Positions 19,721 through 27,740 are shown, counted from the first letter of the stretch. The stretch is DNA of 64,000 bases from Lentzea cavernae (GCF_014653695.1 NZ_BNAR01000003.1:453528-517527); one strand, 5' to 3'. Program-made: numbers and translations. Notes: a model not told the origin generated them from the sequence alone.

Positions 19721-19757
19721 GAACGTGGCGGCTCCCTGTCCGGGAGCCGCCACGTTC
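19721..19757. terminator. bidirectional hairpin terminator
   Basis: A 16-bp perfect stem, GAACGTGGCGGCTCCC at 19721-19736 with its complement at 19742-19757, is closed by a 5-nt loop. It lies exactly between the convergent acyl-CoA ligase and TetR genes. Confidence 0.9.
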
Positions 19758-19761
19758 TCGT

Positions 19762-20394
19762 TCAGCCGGCCAGCAATGTGGCCTGCAGTGCGGCCACCAG
19801 CCAAGCCTCGTAGCGGTCGCCGGGCCAGCCCAGCACCTTGTGCACGTGCGGCGAGCACATCGTCGTCAGCACGTCCGCCACCTGCGAGGCGTCGTACTCC
19901 GCCCGCACCTCCCCGGTCCCCGCCAGCGCCTCGGCGAGCGCCAGGCAGTTCGCCCGCATCGCCTGCTCGCCCTCGTCCGAGATCCGCCGCATGTCCGGAT
20001 CGGCCCCCGACGACTCGACGCCGGCCATGATCAGCGCCCCGGCCCGCTCGAGCACAACGGCGTTGCGCCGCACCAGTTCCGCGATCAGCTCGCGAGCCGA
20101 TGGAACGCGCAGCAGCTCCTCGAACGATGGCCGGTCCCGCATCGCCACGGGCTCCTCGTCGCCCGCGATCGCCACGTTCAGCGCGTCCTGGAAGAGCTCG
20201 ACCTTGTTGGGGTAGTGCGTGTACACGGTCCGCTCGGACACGCCCGCCTCGGCCGCGATCTTCCGCATCGACGTCGCCGCGAACCCGTCCCGCGCGAACA
20301 GCCGGTGACCCGCGTCGCGCACCAGCAGGCGCGTCTGGACCGCCGCCTGCTCCCGCAGCGGTGAGCTGTACGAACGCTTGACTTCGTCCTTCAT
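19762..20394 (-). CDS. TetR-family transcriptional regulator
   Basis: This 210-residue regulator has an N-terminal TetR DNA-binding domain (residues about 15-65: RDAGHRLFARDGFAATSMRK then IAAEAGVSERTVYTHYPNKVELF) and a variable ligand-binding C-terminal domain. It is divergent from the VOC-domain gene, so it probably represses that gene and itself. The ATG at 20394 is preferred over upstream in-frame starts because TAGACT lies 7 nt before it. The ligand is unknown. Confidence 0.93.
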   Translation of the reverse strand: MKDEVKRSYSSPLREQAAVQTRLLVRDAGHRLFARDGFAATSMRKIAAEAGVSERTVYTHYPNKVELFQDALNVAIAGDEEPVAMRDRPSFEELLRVPSARELIAELVRRNAVVLERAGALIMAGVESSGADPDMRRISDEGEQAMRANCLALAEALAGTGEVRAEYDASQVADVLTTMCSPHVHKVLGWPGDRYEAWLVAALQATLLAG

Positions 20395-20401
20395 CGAGCG
20401 C

Positions 20402-20407
20402 AGTCTA
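20402..20407 (-). promoter_or_regulatory. -10 element of the tetR gene, leaderless
   Basis: On the minus strand TAGACT lies 7 nt before the ATG at 20394. The palindrome at 20419-20433 falls near its -35 region. Confidence 0.55.
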
Positions 20408-20418
20408 GCCGTATTCGT

Positions 20419-20433
20419 TGCAGCATGTCTGCA
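20419..20433. promoter_or_regulatory. candidate TetR operator palindrome
   Basis: TGCAG-CATGT-CTGCA is an inverted repeat with 5-bp arms in the 58-bp space between the divergent TetR and VOC genes. The position, over the regulator -35 region and just before the VOC ribosome-binding site, fits autorepression. Confidence 0.4.
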
Positions 20434-20452
20434 TTGAAAAGGAGAGACCGAG

Positions 20453-20896
20453 ATGGCGCAGCTCAGAGGCATCAGAGGCGTGAAGATCCCGGTGAGCGAC
20501 CTCGCGAGGAGCACTCAGTGGTACCGCGAGGTGTTCGGGTTCGAGCCCGAGTGGGAGTTCGCCAACGCGGACGGCGTCGTCCGGGGTGTCTCGGGCTACG
20601 TGAGCGGTGGCGCCGCGGGGCTGAGCCTGCGCGAGAACCCCGGGAAGGCGCGCGCGATCGCCGGTTTCGACCCGGTCAACTGGGCCGTGGAGACCCGGGA
20701 GGACCTCCAGGACTGGATCGCCCACCTCGACGGCCTGAAGATCCCGCACTCACCGGAGATCGAGGCGAGCATCGGCTGGTTGCTGGTCTTCAACGACCCC
20801 GACGGGCTGGAGATCCACCTGTACACCGACCAGGAACATGGCGTGGATCACGGTGACCGGCCGGGGTACGGCAGGCGGGTCGGCATGGCAGGCTAG
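20453..20896 (+). CDS. VOC (glyoxalase/bleomycin-resistance fold) protein
   Basis: This 147-residue single VOC module reads [29 protein letters not shown] at its start and [17 protein letters not shown] at its end, where the glutamate of LEIHLY is a usual metal ligand. Family members are metal-dependent lyases, dioxygenases or ligand-sequestering resistance proteins. AAGGAGAG precedes the ATG. It is divergently paired with a TetR regulator and lies 5 bp before gpm, so read-through to gpm is likely. Confidence 0.9.
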   Translation: MAQLRGIRGVKIPVSDLARSTQWYREVFGFEPEWEFANADGVVRGVSGYVSGGAAGLSLRENPGKARAIAGFDPVNWAVETREDLQDWIAHLDGLKIPHSPEIEASIGWLLVFNDPDGLEIHLYTDQEHGVDHGDRPGYGRRVGMAG

Positions 20897-20901
20897 CCGC
20901 C

Positions 20902-21648
20902 ATGTCTGTCGGAACCTTGGTCCTGCTCCGCCACGGCGAGAGCACGTGGAACGCGGAGAACCTCTTCACCGGCTGGGTGGACGTTCCCCTGTCGGAGAAG
21001 GGCGAGAAGGAGGCCCGCCGCGGCGGGCTGCTCCTCAAAGAGGCCGGCGTGCTGCCGGAGGTCCTGCACACGAGCCTCATGCGCCGGGCGATCATGACCG
21101 CGAACCTCGCGCTCGACGCCGCCGACCGGCACTGGATCCCGGTCAAGCGCGACTGGCGCCTCAACGAGCGCCACTACGGCGCGTTGCAGGGCAAGAACAA
21201 GAAGCAGACGCTCGAGGAGTTCGGCGAGGAGCAGTTCATGCTCTGGCGCCGGTCCTACGACACCCCGCCGCCGCCCATCGAGCCCGGCAGCGAGTTCAGC
21301 CAGGACACCGACCCGCGCTACGCGGACCTCGGCCCCGACCTGCCGCTGACCGAGTGCCTGCTCGACGTCGTGAAGCGGATGATCCCGTACTGGGAGTCCT
21401 CGATCGTGCCGGACCTGCGCGCCGGCAAGACGGTCCTCGTGGCCGCGCACGGCAACTCGCTGCGCGCGCTCGTGAAGCACCTCGACGGCGTCTCGGACGA
21501 GGCCATCGCCGGGCTGAACATCCCGACGGGCATCCCGCTGCGCTACGACCTCGACGAGGCCCTGAAGCCGCTCAAGCCGGGCGGCGAGTACCTCGACCCC
21601 GACGCCGCCAAGGACGCCATCGCGGCGGTGGCGAACCAGGGTCGCTGA
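20902..21648 (+). CDS. gpmA: 2,3-bisphosphoglycerate-dependent phosphoglycerate mutase
   Basis: The enzyme interconverts 3- and 2-phosphoglycerate in glycolysis. The 248 residues hold the phosphohistidine motif [45 protein letters not shown] and the second histidine in [17 protein letters not shown], with [14 protein letters not shown] near the end. It is at the gpm1 (Rv0489) position directly before senX3-regX3 and ends at a strong terminator. Confidence 0.97.
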   Translation: MSVGTLVLLRHGESTWNAENLFTGWVDVPLSEKGEKEARRGGLLLKEAGVLPEVLHTSLMRRAIMTANLALDAADRHWIPVKRDWRLNERHYGALQGKNKKQTLEEFGEEQFMLWRRSYDTPPPPIEPGSEFSQDTDPRYADLGPDLPLTECLLDVVKRMIPYWESSIVPDLRAGKTVLVAAHGNSLRALVKHLDGVSDEAIAGLNIPTGIPLRYDLDEALKPLKPGGEYLDPDAAKDAIAAVANQGR

Positions 21649-21660
21649 CCCCGTTCCGAG

Positions 21661-21691
21661 AAAGGCGCACCCGCCCGTCGGGTGCGCCTTT
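21661..21691 (+). terminator. rho-independent terminator after gpm
   Basis: AAAGGCGCACCCG at 21661-21673 pairs with CGGGTGCGCCTTT at 21679-21691 over a 5-nt loop, and the stem ends in a short T-run. Confidence 0.9.
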
Positions 21692-21712
21692 CCGCGTCTT
21701 AGGACACGGTTG

Positions 21713-21734
21713 GGTGAACGGCGGCTGACCAGGT
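21713..21734 (-). promoter_or_regulatory. candidate PHO box upstream of senX3
   Basis: Read on the minus strand this is two 11-nt direct repeats, GGTCAGCCGCC followed by GTTCACCCAAC. The second has a perfect GTTCACC core and the first matches 5 of 7. RegX3/PhoP-type regulators bind such repeats, so senX3-regX3 may be autoregulated from about 100 bp upstream. Confidence 0.35.
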
Positions 21735-21813
21735 GCGGAACAACCGTCCACTGAGGTGTCACAGGCGTCACGGTTCACGCTTCCGCACTAGGCCAAGACA
21801 CCTCTGAGCTGCT

Positions 21814-21819
21814 TACCAT
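21814..21819 (+). promoter_or_regulatory. -10 element of senX3, leaderless
   Basis: TACCAT lies 7 nt before the GTG at 21827. Confidence 0.5.
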
Positions 21820-21826
21820 TCGCCTC

Positions 21827-22996
21827 GTGACCACAACGGGTTACCTCGCTGTGTCGATCGGCCTCGCGCTCATCGGCGCGATAGCCGCTTTCTTCATCGG
21901 CCGGTTCACCGCACCAAGGCAGCCCAAGAAGCCGGAAGGCCTCACGGTCGCCGACCTGATCCAGCAGATCGTCCAGGACTCCCACGACGGCATCGTGGTG
22001 CTCAACCACTTCGGCGACGTCGTGCTGCACAACCCCCGCGCCGAAGAGCTCGGCATCGTGCGCAACAACCGCGTCGACGACCGGGCCCGCAAGGCCGCCG
22101 AGGGCGTCCGCAACAGCAACGAGGTCGTGTACGTCGACCTCTCGCCGCTGGAGGGCTACCGCACGGGGCGGCAGCCCGAGGCCGTGCACGCCGAGGTCCG
22201 GCTGCTCATCGAGGACTTCACGGTCGTGGACGCCACGGACGAGTCGGAGTCCGTGCGGCTGGAGAAGACCCGGCGCGACTTCGTGGCGAACGTCAGCCAC
22301 GAGCTGAAGACCCCCGTCGGCGCGCTGGCGCTGCTCGCGGAGGCCGTGCTGGACGCGAGCGACGACCAGGACGAGGTCCGCCGGTTCAGCGCGAAGATCA
22401 TGCAGGAGGCCACCCGCCTCGGCGCGCTCGTCACCGAGCTGATCGCGCTGTCGCGGTTGCAGGGGGCCGAGAAGCTGCCGGAGCTGGCCGACACCGAGAT
22501 CGACGTCGTGATCAACGAGGCGCTGTCGAGGTCCAAGCTCGCCGCCGAGTCCGTCAACATCGCGATCAACGTCGACGAGCCGAGCGGGTTCGTCGTTCCC
22601 GGTGACCGGTCGTTGCTGGTCACGGCGCTGACGAACCTCTTGGACAACGCTGTCGCGTACTCGCCGCCCGGCAGTCCGGTCAGCGTGAGCAGGCGGCTGG
22701 TGGACGGTCACGTCGAGATCGCGGTCACCGACCGCGGCATCGGCATCGCCGAGGACCAGCAGATCAGGGTCTTCGAGCGGTTCTACCGCGTCGACAAGGC
22801 CCGGTCGCGGGCCACCGGGGGCACCGGCCTCGGGCTCGCGATCGTCAAGCACGTCGCCGCCAACCACGGCGGTGAGGTGAAGCTGTGGAGCCTGCCAGGA
22901 ACGGGGTCCACCTTCACGCTGCGGATCCCCGCCGCGGCGGAACCGAACCCGACTCTCGTGCCGGCTGGCACGGGTGACCCAGGAGGAGAGCTGTGA
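21827..22996 (+). CDS. senX3: sensor histidine kinase of the phosphate response
   Basis: SenX3 controls RegX3 phosphorylation in response to phosphate supply. The 389 residues show one or two N-terminal membrane segments (YLAVSIGLALIGAIAAFFIG), a PAS-like domain (DSHDGIVVLNHFGDVVLHN), and the HisKA box DFVANVSHELKTPVGAL with the phosphorylatable His158. The ATPase motifs are LTNLLDNAVAYSPPG, VTDRGIGIAEDQQIRVFERF and GGTGLGLAIVKH. It starts at the GTG at 21827, overlaps regX3 by 4 bp (GTGA), and sits in the mycobacterial order gpm-senX3-regX3. Confidence 0.96.
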   Translation: MTTTGYLAVSIGLALIGAIAAFFIGRFTAPRQPKKPEGLTVADLIQQIVQDSHDGIVVLNHFGDVVLHNPRAEELGIVRNNRVDDRARKAAEGVRNSNEVVYVDLSPLEGYRTGRQPEAVHAEVRLLIEDFTVVDATDESESVRLEKTRRDFVANVSHELKTPVGALALLAEAVLDASDDQDEVRRFSAKIMQEATRLGALVTELIALSRLQGAEKLPELADTEIDVVINEALSRSKLAAESVNIAINVDEPSGFVVPGDRSLLVTALTNLLDNAVAYSPPGSPVSVSRRLVDGHVEIAVTDRGIGIAEDQQIRVFERFYRVDKARSRATGGTGLGLAIVKHVAANHGGEVKLWSLPGTGSTFTLRIPAAAEPNPTLVPAGTGDPGGEL

Positions 22997-23673
22997 CCAG
23001 GGTGCTCATCGTGGAGGACGAGGAGTCCTTCGCCGATCCGCTCGCCTTCCTGCTGCGCAAGGAGGGGTTCACCGCGGCGCTCGCCGCCACCGGCCAGGAG
23101 GCGCTCGAGGAGTTCGACCGCAACGGTGCCGACATCGTGCTGCTCGACCTGATGCTGCCCGGCATGAGCGGCACGGACGTGTGCAAGCAGCTGCGCCAGC
23201 GCTCCGCCGTCCCCGTGATCATGGTGACGGCCCGCGACAGCGAGATCGACAAGGTCGTGGGGCTCGAACTGGGCGCCGACGACTACGTCACCAAGCCGTA
23301 CTCGGCCCGTGAGCTCATCGCCCGCATCCGCGCGGTGCTGCGCCGCGGCGGCGAGTCCGAGGACCTGCTCCCGCAGATCCTGGAGGCCGGTCCGGTGCGG
23401 ATGGACGTGGAACGCCACGTCGTCACCGTCAGCGGCCAGGACATCAGCCTGCCGCTCAAGGAGTTCGACCTCCTCGAGTACCTGCTGCGCAACGTCGGCC
23501 GCGTCCTGACCCGTGGACAGCTGATCGACCGGGTGTGGGGAGCGGACTACGTCGGCGACACGAAAACGCTGGACGTGCACGTCAAGCGGCTGCGGTCCAA
23601 GATCGAACCCGACCCGTCGGCCCCGCGCCACCTGGTGACCGTGAGGGGTCTGGGTTACAAGTTCGAGTCCTGA
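22993..23673 (+). CDS. regX3: phosphate-response regulator (OmpR/PhoB type)
   Basis: This 226-residue response regulator has a receiver domain with acidic pocket VEDEE, phospho-acceptor Asp52 in VLLDLMLPGMSG and conserved lysine in YVTKPYSARELIARI. The winged-helix DNA-binding domain follows (LPLKEFDLLEYLLRNVGRVL, then TLDVHVKRLRSKIE). It activates phosphate-starvation genes in relatives. The start is a GTG overlapping the senX3 stop. Confidence 0.97.
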   Translation: MTRVLIVEDEESFADPLAFLLRKEGFTAALAATGQEALEEFDRNGADIVLLDLMLPGMSGTDVCKQLRQRSAVPVIMVTARDSEIDKVVGLELGADDYVTKPYSARELIARIRAVLRRGGESEDLLPQILEAGPVRMDVERHVVTVSGQDISLPLKEFDLLEYLLRNVGRVLTRGQLIDRVWGADYVGDTKTLDVHVKRLRSKIEPDPSAPRHLVTVRGLGYKFES

Positions 23674-23687
23674 CGGACACGACCAGG

Positions 23688-23693
23688 TACCGT
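23688..23693 (+). promoter_or_regulatory. -10 element of the Ppx/GppA gene, leaderless
   Basis: TACCGT lies 7 nt before the GTG at 23701, giving the phosphatase its own promoter just after regX3. Confidence 0.5.
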
Positions 23694-23700
23694 TTCCGGC

Positions 23701-24681
23701 GTGCGCCTGGGCGTTCTCGACGTGGGTTCCAACACCGTCCACCTACTCGTGGTGGACGCGCATCGTGGTGCCCACCCCATCCCGATGACGTCGGAGAAGA
23801 CGATCCTTCGTCTCGCCGAGCAGCTCGACGACTCCGGTCAGCTCCGCAAAGCGGGCGCTGACCAGCTCGTTCGTGCCGTGGCCGCCGCCAAGGCTTCGGC
23901 CAAGCGGTCCGGCTGCGACGACCTGATGGCGTTCGCCACCTCGGCGGTGCGCGAGGCGGGCAACTCAGCCGAGGTGCTCGACCGGGTGCGCACCGAGACC
24001 GGGGTCGAGCTGAAGGTCCTGTCCGGCGAGGACGAGGCGAAGTTCACCTTCCTCGCGGTCCGCCGCTGGTACGGCTGGTCCGCGGGCAAGCTGCTCAGCC
24101 TCGACATCGGTGGCGGCTCGCTGGAGCTCGCCATCGGACGGGACGAGAACCCGGACCTGGCCTTCTCCGTGCCGCTCGGCGCGGGAAGGCTCACCAGGAC
24201 CCGGTTCAAGAAGGACCCGCCCCGGCGCTCGGAGGTCCGCGAGACCACCGACTGGCTCGCCGAGCAGCTCGCGCCCGTGGCGCGGAAGCTGAAACGCGCG
24301 GGTGAACCCGATCGAGTGGTTGCAACCTCAAAAACTTTCCGAACGCTGGCGCGGCTCACCGGGGCCGCGCCATCGTCTGCCGGGCCCAGGGCGCGTCGGG
24401 TGCTCACCGACGCGGGCCTGCGGCAGCTGATCGCGTTCATTTCCCGGATGTCGGCCAGTGACCTCGCCGAGCTGGAAGGCGTGAGCACCTCACGCGCCCA
24501 CCAGCTCCTCGCGGGCGCACTGGTCGCGGAGGCCACAATGCGAGCCCTGTCACTCACCCAGCTGGAGATTTGCCCCTGGGCGCTCCGGGAAGGTGTCATC
24601 CTCCGACGGCTGGACCACACTGACGGGACGGACCAGAGCGATACTGGACGGACTGGCCAGACCGGGGCACGGTGGAGTTGA
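23701..24681 (+). CDS. Ppx/GppA-type exopolyphosphatase
   Basis: This 326-residue ASKHA-fold phosphatase has GVLDVGSNTVHLLVVDAH (phosphate loop 1), FATSAVREAGNS, LSGEDEAKFTFLAV and the second phosphate loop LSLDIGGGSLELAIG. It corresponds to Ppx1 (Rv0496), which releases orthophosphate from polyphosphate or ppGpp-related substrates. The location after senX3-regX3 links it to phosphate homeostasis. The stop overlaps the next ATG by one base (TGATG). Confidence 0.93.
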   Translation: MRLGVLDVGSNTVHLLVVDAHRGAHPIPMTSEKTILRLAEQLDDSGQLRKAGADQLVRAVAAAKASAKRSGCDDLMAFATSAVREAGNSAEVLDRVRTETGVELKVLSGEDEAKFTFLAVRRWYGWSAGKLLSLDIGGGSLELAIGRDENPDLAFSVPLGAGRLTRTRFKKDPPRRSEVRETTDWLAEQLAPVARKLKRAGEPDRVVATSKTFRTLARLTGAAPSSAGPRARRVLTDAGLRQLIAFISRMSASDLAELEGVSTSRAHQLLAGALVAEATMRALSLTQLEICPWALREGVILRRLDHTDGTDQSDTGRTGQTGARWS

Positions 24682-25949
24682 TGAGTCGAGAGAGCGGATC
24701 GGACCAGACGCAGCGCACGGTCGCTGAGCTGCTCGCCCAGTACGGGGGCAGCGCGGAGAGTGCGCCACGTCGGCGACGCCGCCGGGCGGACGACGAACCC
24801 GAGGACGTCCAGCAGCCGGAGACCGCACCCCAGACGATCATCGAGCGGGTCCTGTCCGACAGCGGCCGCCTGATGGCGATCCGCGACGACACCGCACCGC
24901 CGTCCGGTCGCCGCGCCGCGCCGGAACCGCCCGCCGTGGCCGAGCGCACCGCGTACCAGCCGAAGCCGCCGGTCGTCCCGCCGAAGCCGCAACCCAAGCC
25001 GCAGCCTTCGCAGCAGATGCCGCTGCCGCAGGCCCAGCCGCCGCAGGTCCGCAGACCGGCTCCGCCGAAGCCCGCCGCTCCCAAGCCGGCCGCACCGGTG
25101 CCGCCGCCCCCCGCGTCCGCCGAGCAGACCCGGCAGGTGCCGCAGGTCCGCGACCAGCCGTCGCGCTCGGACATGCCGCGCCCGGACGTGCCCGGCCGCC
25201 TGGAGGCGCGTCTCGACCAGTCGGTCGCCGCGCCGAACCCGTCGCGCCCGAACATCGCGAGGCCCAAGCCGGTCCCACCGCCGGTGCAGATGCCGGTCGC
25301 CGCGCCGCCGCGCGAGGCCATGACCGAGCAGCTCCCGCGCATCCCGGCGAAGGCGCCGGTGGACAAGATCGCCGCACTCGAGACCGAGTCCGTGCTGATC
25401 GTGCCGCCCGCCCCGCCGAAACTGCCGGAGCCGCTGCCGGGCAACGTGCCCGACGCCTGGTTCGGCGACGACGACCCGCAGGCCAAGACCGACCTGTCGA
25501 TGGCGCCGATGGAGTCGACCGCGGCGCACCCCGGCCCGTACGTGGACGACGACTCGCAGGAGTACGCCGCCTACCGCGCCGACGACGACTACCTCGCGGA
25601 CGACGACGAGGACCCCGAGGACGACGGTCCCGCGGGCCTCGACGACGCCGCCGAGGTCGACGAGGACCCCGAACCCGAACAGCGCTCCGCCGGCAAGGAA
25701 TGGCTGATCATGATCGGCCAGCTCGCCGTCGGCGTGCTCGGCGGCGCCGCCCTGTGGCTCGCGTTCAACTACCTGTGGCGCTCGGTACCCGCCGCCGCCC
25801 TCGTCGTGGCCCTCGCGGTCACCGTGGGCCTGGTGTTGCTCGTGCGAAAGATCCGCCGCGCGGACGATCTGCAGACCACCGTCCTGGCCGTGCTCGTGGG
25901 CCTCATCGTGACCGTCTCACCAGCGGCGATGCTGCTGGTGAAGAGTTGA
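24681..25949 (+). CDS. proline-rich membrane protein (Rv0497 type)
   Basis: The 422 residues divide into a basic cytoplasmic N-terminus with SGSDQTQRTVAELLAQYGG, a long Pro/Ala/Gln-rich disordered part (residues about 90-250), a very acidic stretch (about 285-340, DDDSQEYAAYRADDDYLADD) and three C-terminal membrane helices. It holds the Rv0497 position after ppx. The function is unknown; low-complexity linkers of this kind suggest scaffolding. GGTGGAG at 24671-24677 fixes the ATG at 24681. Confidence 0.88.
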   Translation: MSRESGSDQTQRTVAELLAQYGGSAESAPRRRRRRADDEPEDVQQPETAPQTIIERVLSDSGRLMAIRDDTAPPSGRRAAPEPPAVAERTAYQPKPPVVPPKPQPKPQPSQQMPLPQAQPPQVRRPAPPKPAAPKPAAPVPPPPASAEQTRQVPQVRDQPSRSDMPRPDVPGRLEARLDQSVAAPNPSRPNIARPKPVPPPVQMPVAAPPREAMTEQLPRIPAKAPVDKIAALETESVLIVPPAPPKLPEPLPGNVPDAWFGDDDPQAKTDLSMAPMESTAAHPGPYVDDDSQEYAAYRADDDYLADDDEDPEDDGPAGLDDAAEVDEDPEPEQRSAGKEWLIMIGQLAVGVLGGAALWLAFNYLWRSVPAAALVVALAVTVGLVLLVRKIRRADDLQTTVLAVLVGLIVTVSPAAMLLVKS

Positions 25950-26791
25950 CCGCCCGCATCCCGGTCGGGCTCTCCACGGCGTCGGTCTACCCGCAGCCCG
26001 CCGGAGCGGCGTTCGACATGGCCTCCGACCTGGGCTACGACGGCGTCGAGCTGATGGTGTGGGCCGACCCGGTGTCGCAGGACATCCGGGCCGTCGACCG
26101 CCTGTCGACCCGATCGGGCATGCCGGTGCTCGCCGTGCACGCCCCCTGCCTGCTGATCTCGCAGCGGGTGTGGTCGCCGGACCCGTCCGAGCGGCTGCGC
26201 CGTGCCGTCGAGGCGGCCGGCGACCTCGGCGCGCCCACTGTGGTGCTGCACCCGCCGTTCCGGTGGCAGCGCAAGTACGCGGACGGGTTCGCTGAGCTGG
26301 TGTCGTCGTTGGAGGCGGAGAGCGGGATCGCCATCGCTGTGGAGAACATGTTCCCGGTGAAGCGGCCGCTCGGGCGGGGGCGTTCGGTTGAGATGAACGC
26401 GTTCAAGCCCTCGGTGGACCCGACCGATGTCGGGCATGCGAACTACACGTTGGACCTGTCGCATTCGGCTGCCGCGCACATGGACGCGCTGGAGTTGGCC
26501 AAGCGGATGGGGGACGGGTTGCGGCACGTCCACCTCGCGGACGGGTCCGGGGCGCCCAAGGACGAGCACATGGTGCCTGGGCGGGGGACTCAGCCTTGTG
26601 CCGAGTTGTGCGAGATGTTGGCTCGTGGGGGTTTTGACGGGCAGGTGGTGCTGGAGGTCAACACCCGGCGGGCCGGGACCGCGGATGCTCGGCGGGAGAT
26701 GCTGGCTGAGGCGCTGTTGTTCGCTCGGTTGCACTTGGATTGGGCTGCTGAGGGTGGGGCTGGGAAGGCTCGGCCCGGGTTGTCTCGCTGA
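25946..26791 (+). CDS. sugar phosphate isomerase/epimerase family TIM-barrel protein
   Basis: This is a 281-residue xylose-isomerase-like TIM barrel (Rv0498 position): IPVGLSTASVYPQPAGAAFD, GYDGVELMVWADP, LAVHAPCLLI, VVLHPPFRWQ, IAIAVENMFPVK, LDLSHSAAAHMD, RHVHLADGSGAPKDEHMVPG and VVLEVNTRRAG carry the metal and substrate residues. The substrate is unknown. It starts at TTG 25946, overlapping the previous stop as TTGA. From about 26430 on, codon use changes from C-ending to G- and T-ending codons within the same gene. Confidence 0.9.
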   Translation: MTARIPVGLSTASVYPQPAGAAFDMASDLGYDGVELMVWADPVSQDIRAVDRLSTRSGMPVLAVHAPCLLISQRVWSPDPSERLRRAVEAAGDLGAPTVVLHPPFRWQRKYADGFAELVSSLEAESGIAIAVENMFPVKRPLGRGRSVEMNAFKPSVDPTDVGHANYTLDLSHSAAAHMDALELAKRMGDGLRHVHLADGSGAPKDEHMVPGRGTQPCAELCEMLARGGFDGQVVLEVNTRRAGTADARREMLAEALLFARLHLDWAAEGGAGKARPGLSR

Positions 26792-26917
26792 TCCGTTGGT
26801 CGAGGTTGCGAGTGCGGGTTGCGTTGGCTTGTCGCGGTTCCAGCGGGGTTGGTCGCGTTCCGGCGGGTTGGTCGCCTTGCGAGGGTGCTCGCGCGGGTCG
26901 TGACGAAGAGCGGGGTT
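26792..26917. other. G/T-rich spacer, first part of the repeat region
   Basis: No gene is seen. The plus strand is G/T-rich with short repeated phrases such as GGGTTGGTCGC and GTTGGTCGCCTTGCGAGG, which recur later in the region (near 27288) and near 54134. Confidence 0.45.
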
Positions 26918-27042
26918 GCGATTGGGGCTTGACCTTGAGCCTCTGGCGGGGCGCTTGACGGCCGGAAAGGCCGGGCTGAAAAGCGCCCGGCCGTGCCCGA
27001 TGAGGGGTAGCACCCCGCCCCTCAAGGTCAAGCCCCAATCGC
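26918..27042. repeat. 125-nt branched inverted-repeat element
   Basis: A perfect 22-bp inverted repeat (26918-26939 with 27021-27042, arms beginning GCGATTGGGGCTTGACC) encloses further hairpins. They are GGGCGCTT/AAGCGCCC (26949-26956 with 26981-26988), GGCC-GGAAA-GGCC inside it, and GGGGT-AGC-ACCCC (27004-27016). As RNA this would be a closed multi-branched fold. It may be a structured RNA, a strong terminator of the isomerase gene or a palindromic mobile repeat. Confidence 0.75.
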
Positions 27043-27147
27043 CATGAGCGGGGCCTACCGCTACCCGGAGCTTTCAGTTCGGACGGCTCGCTTCGCATCG
27101 CCAAGCCAGGCTGCGTGCATGGATTGCTTGCGATGTCGGCTGTCCGG

Positions 27148-27310
27148 TTGGCACCGCGCGCCGGGCCTGGGTGTTTGGGCACCTTGGGTGGGCGGCTGCC
27201 GGTTGGTGCCGCGCGCCTGACCTGTGTGCTTGGGCGCCTTGGGTGGGCGGCTGCAGTTGATACCGCGCGCCGGGTTGCGTGCGTGGTTGCCTTGCGAGGG
27301 CGAGTGCCAG
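27148..27310. repeat. three imperfect 54-55-bp direct repeats
   Basis: Units start at 27148, 27203 and 27257, each opening TTGG(C/T)(A/G)CCGCGCGCC or the variant TTGATACCGCGCGCC. Units one and two share CTTGGGTGGGCGGCTGC; unit three is more divergent. No open frame in them looks like a real protein. Confidence 0.75.
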
Positions 27311-27328
27311 TTGCGCCTGGCGCTTAGC

Positions 27329-27503
27329 CTCGCGCCTCGCGCCTCGCGCCTCGCGCCTCGCGCCTCGCGCCTCGCGCCTCGCGCCTCGCGCCTCGCGCCT
27401 CGCGCCTCGCGCCTCGCGCCTCGCGCCTCGCGCCTCGCGCCTCGCGCCTCGCGCCTCACGCCTCACGCCTCGCGCCTCACGCCTCACGCCTCACGCCTCA
27501 CGC
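27329..27503. repeat. heptanucleotide tandem array, 25 copies of CTCGCGC/CTCACGC
   Basis: Eighteen perfect copies of CTCGCGC (27329-27454) are followed by seven copies in which CTCACGC dominates (27455-27503). Because 7 is not a multiple of 3, the array stays open in all frames and yields false ORFs of LAPRASR or RREARGA type. Confidence 0.95.
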
Positions 27504-27740
27504 CTTCGGCGCCTCGCGTCTCACGCCCTCGCGCTTCACGCCCTCGTGCCTCGTGCTGTCGGCCTCACGCCCTCCGCCTCGCGCCTTACGCCGTCGGCTT
27601 CCTGCCTCGCGCTCTCACGCCGTCGGCCTCGCGTCCTCGCACCGTCGCCCTCCCGCCTCACGCTGTCGCCCTCCCGCCTCACGCCGTCGCCCTCCCGCTG
27701 TCGCCCTCCCGCTGTCGGTCTCACTCCTCCCATCTCCGCC
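27504..27740. repeat. decayed continuation of the C/T-rich repeats
   Basis: The sequence continues with shifting variants (CTCACGCC, GTCGGCCTCGCG, GTCGCCCTCCCGC). The last form is itself repeated at about 27645-27716. No gene is supported between this and the proline dehydrogenase start. Confidence 0.65.

Noticed and set aside
27329-27503. CRISPR-like array
   Set aside because: The units are 7 bp in direct contact with no spacers, and no cas genes lie nearby.
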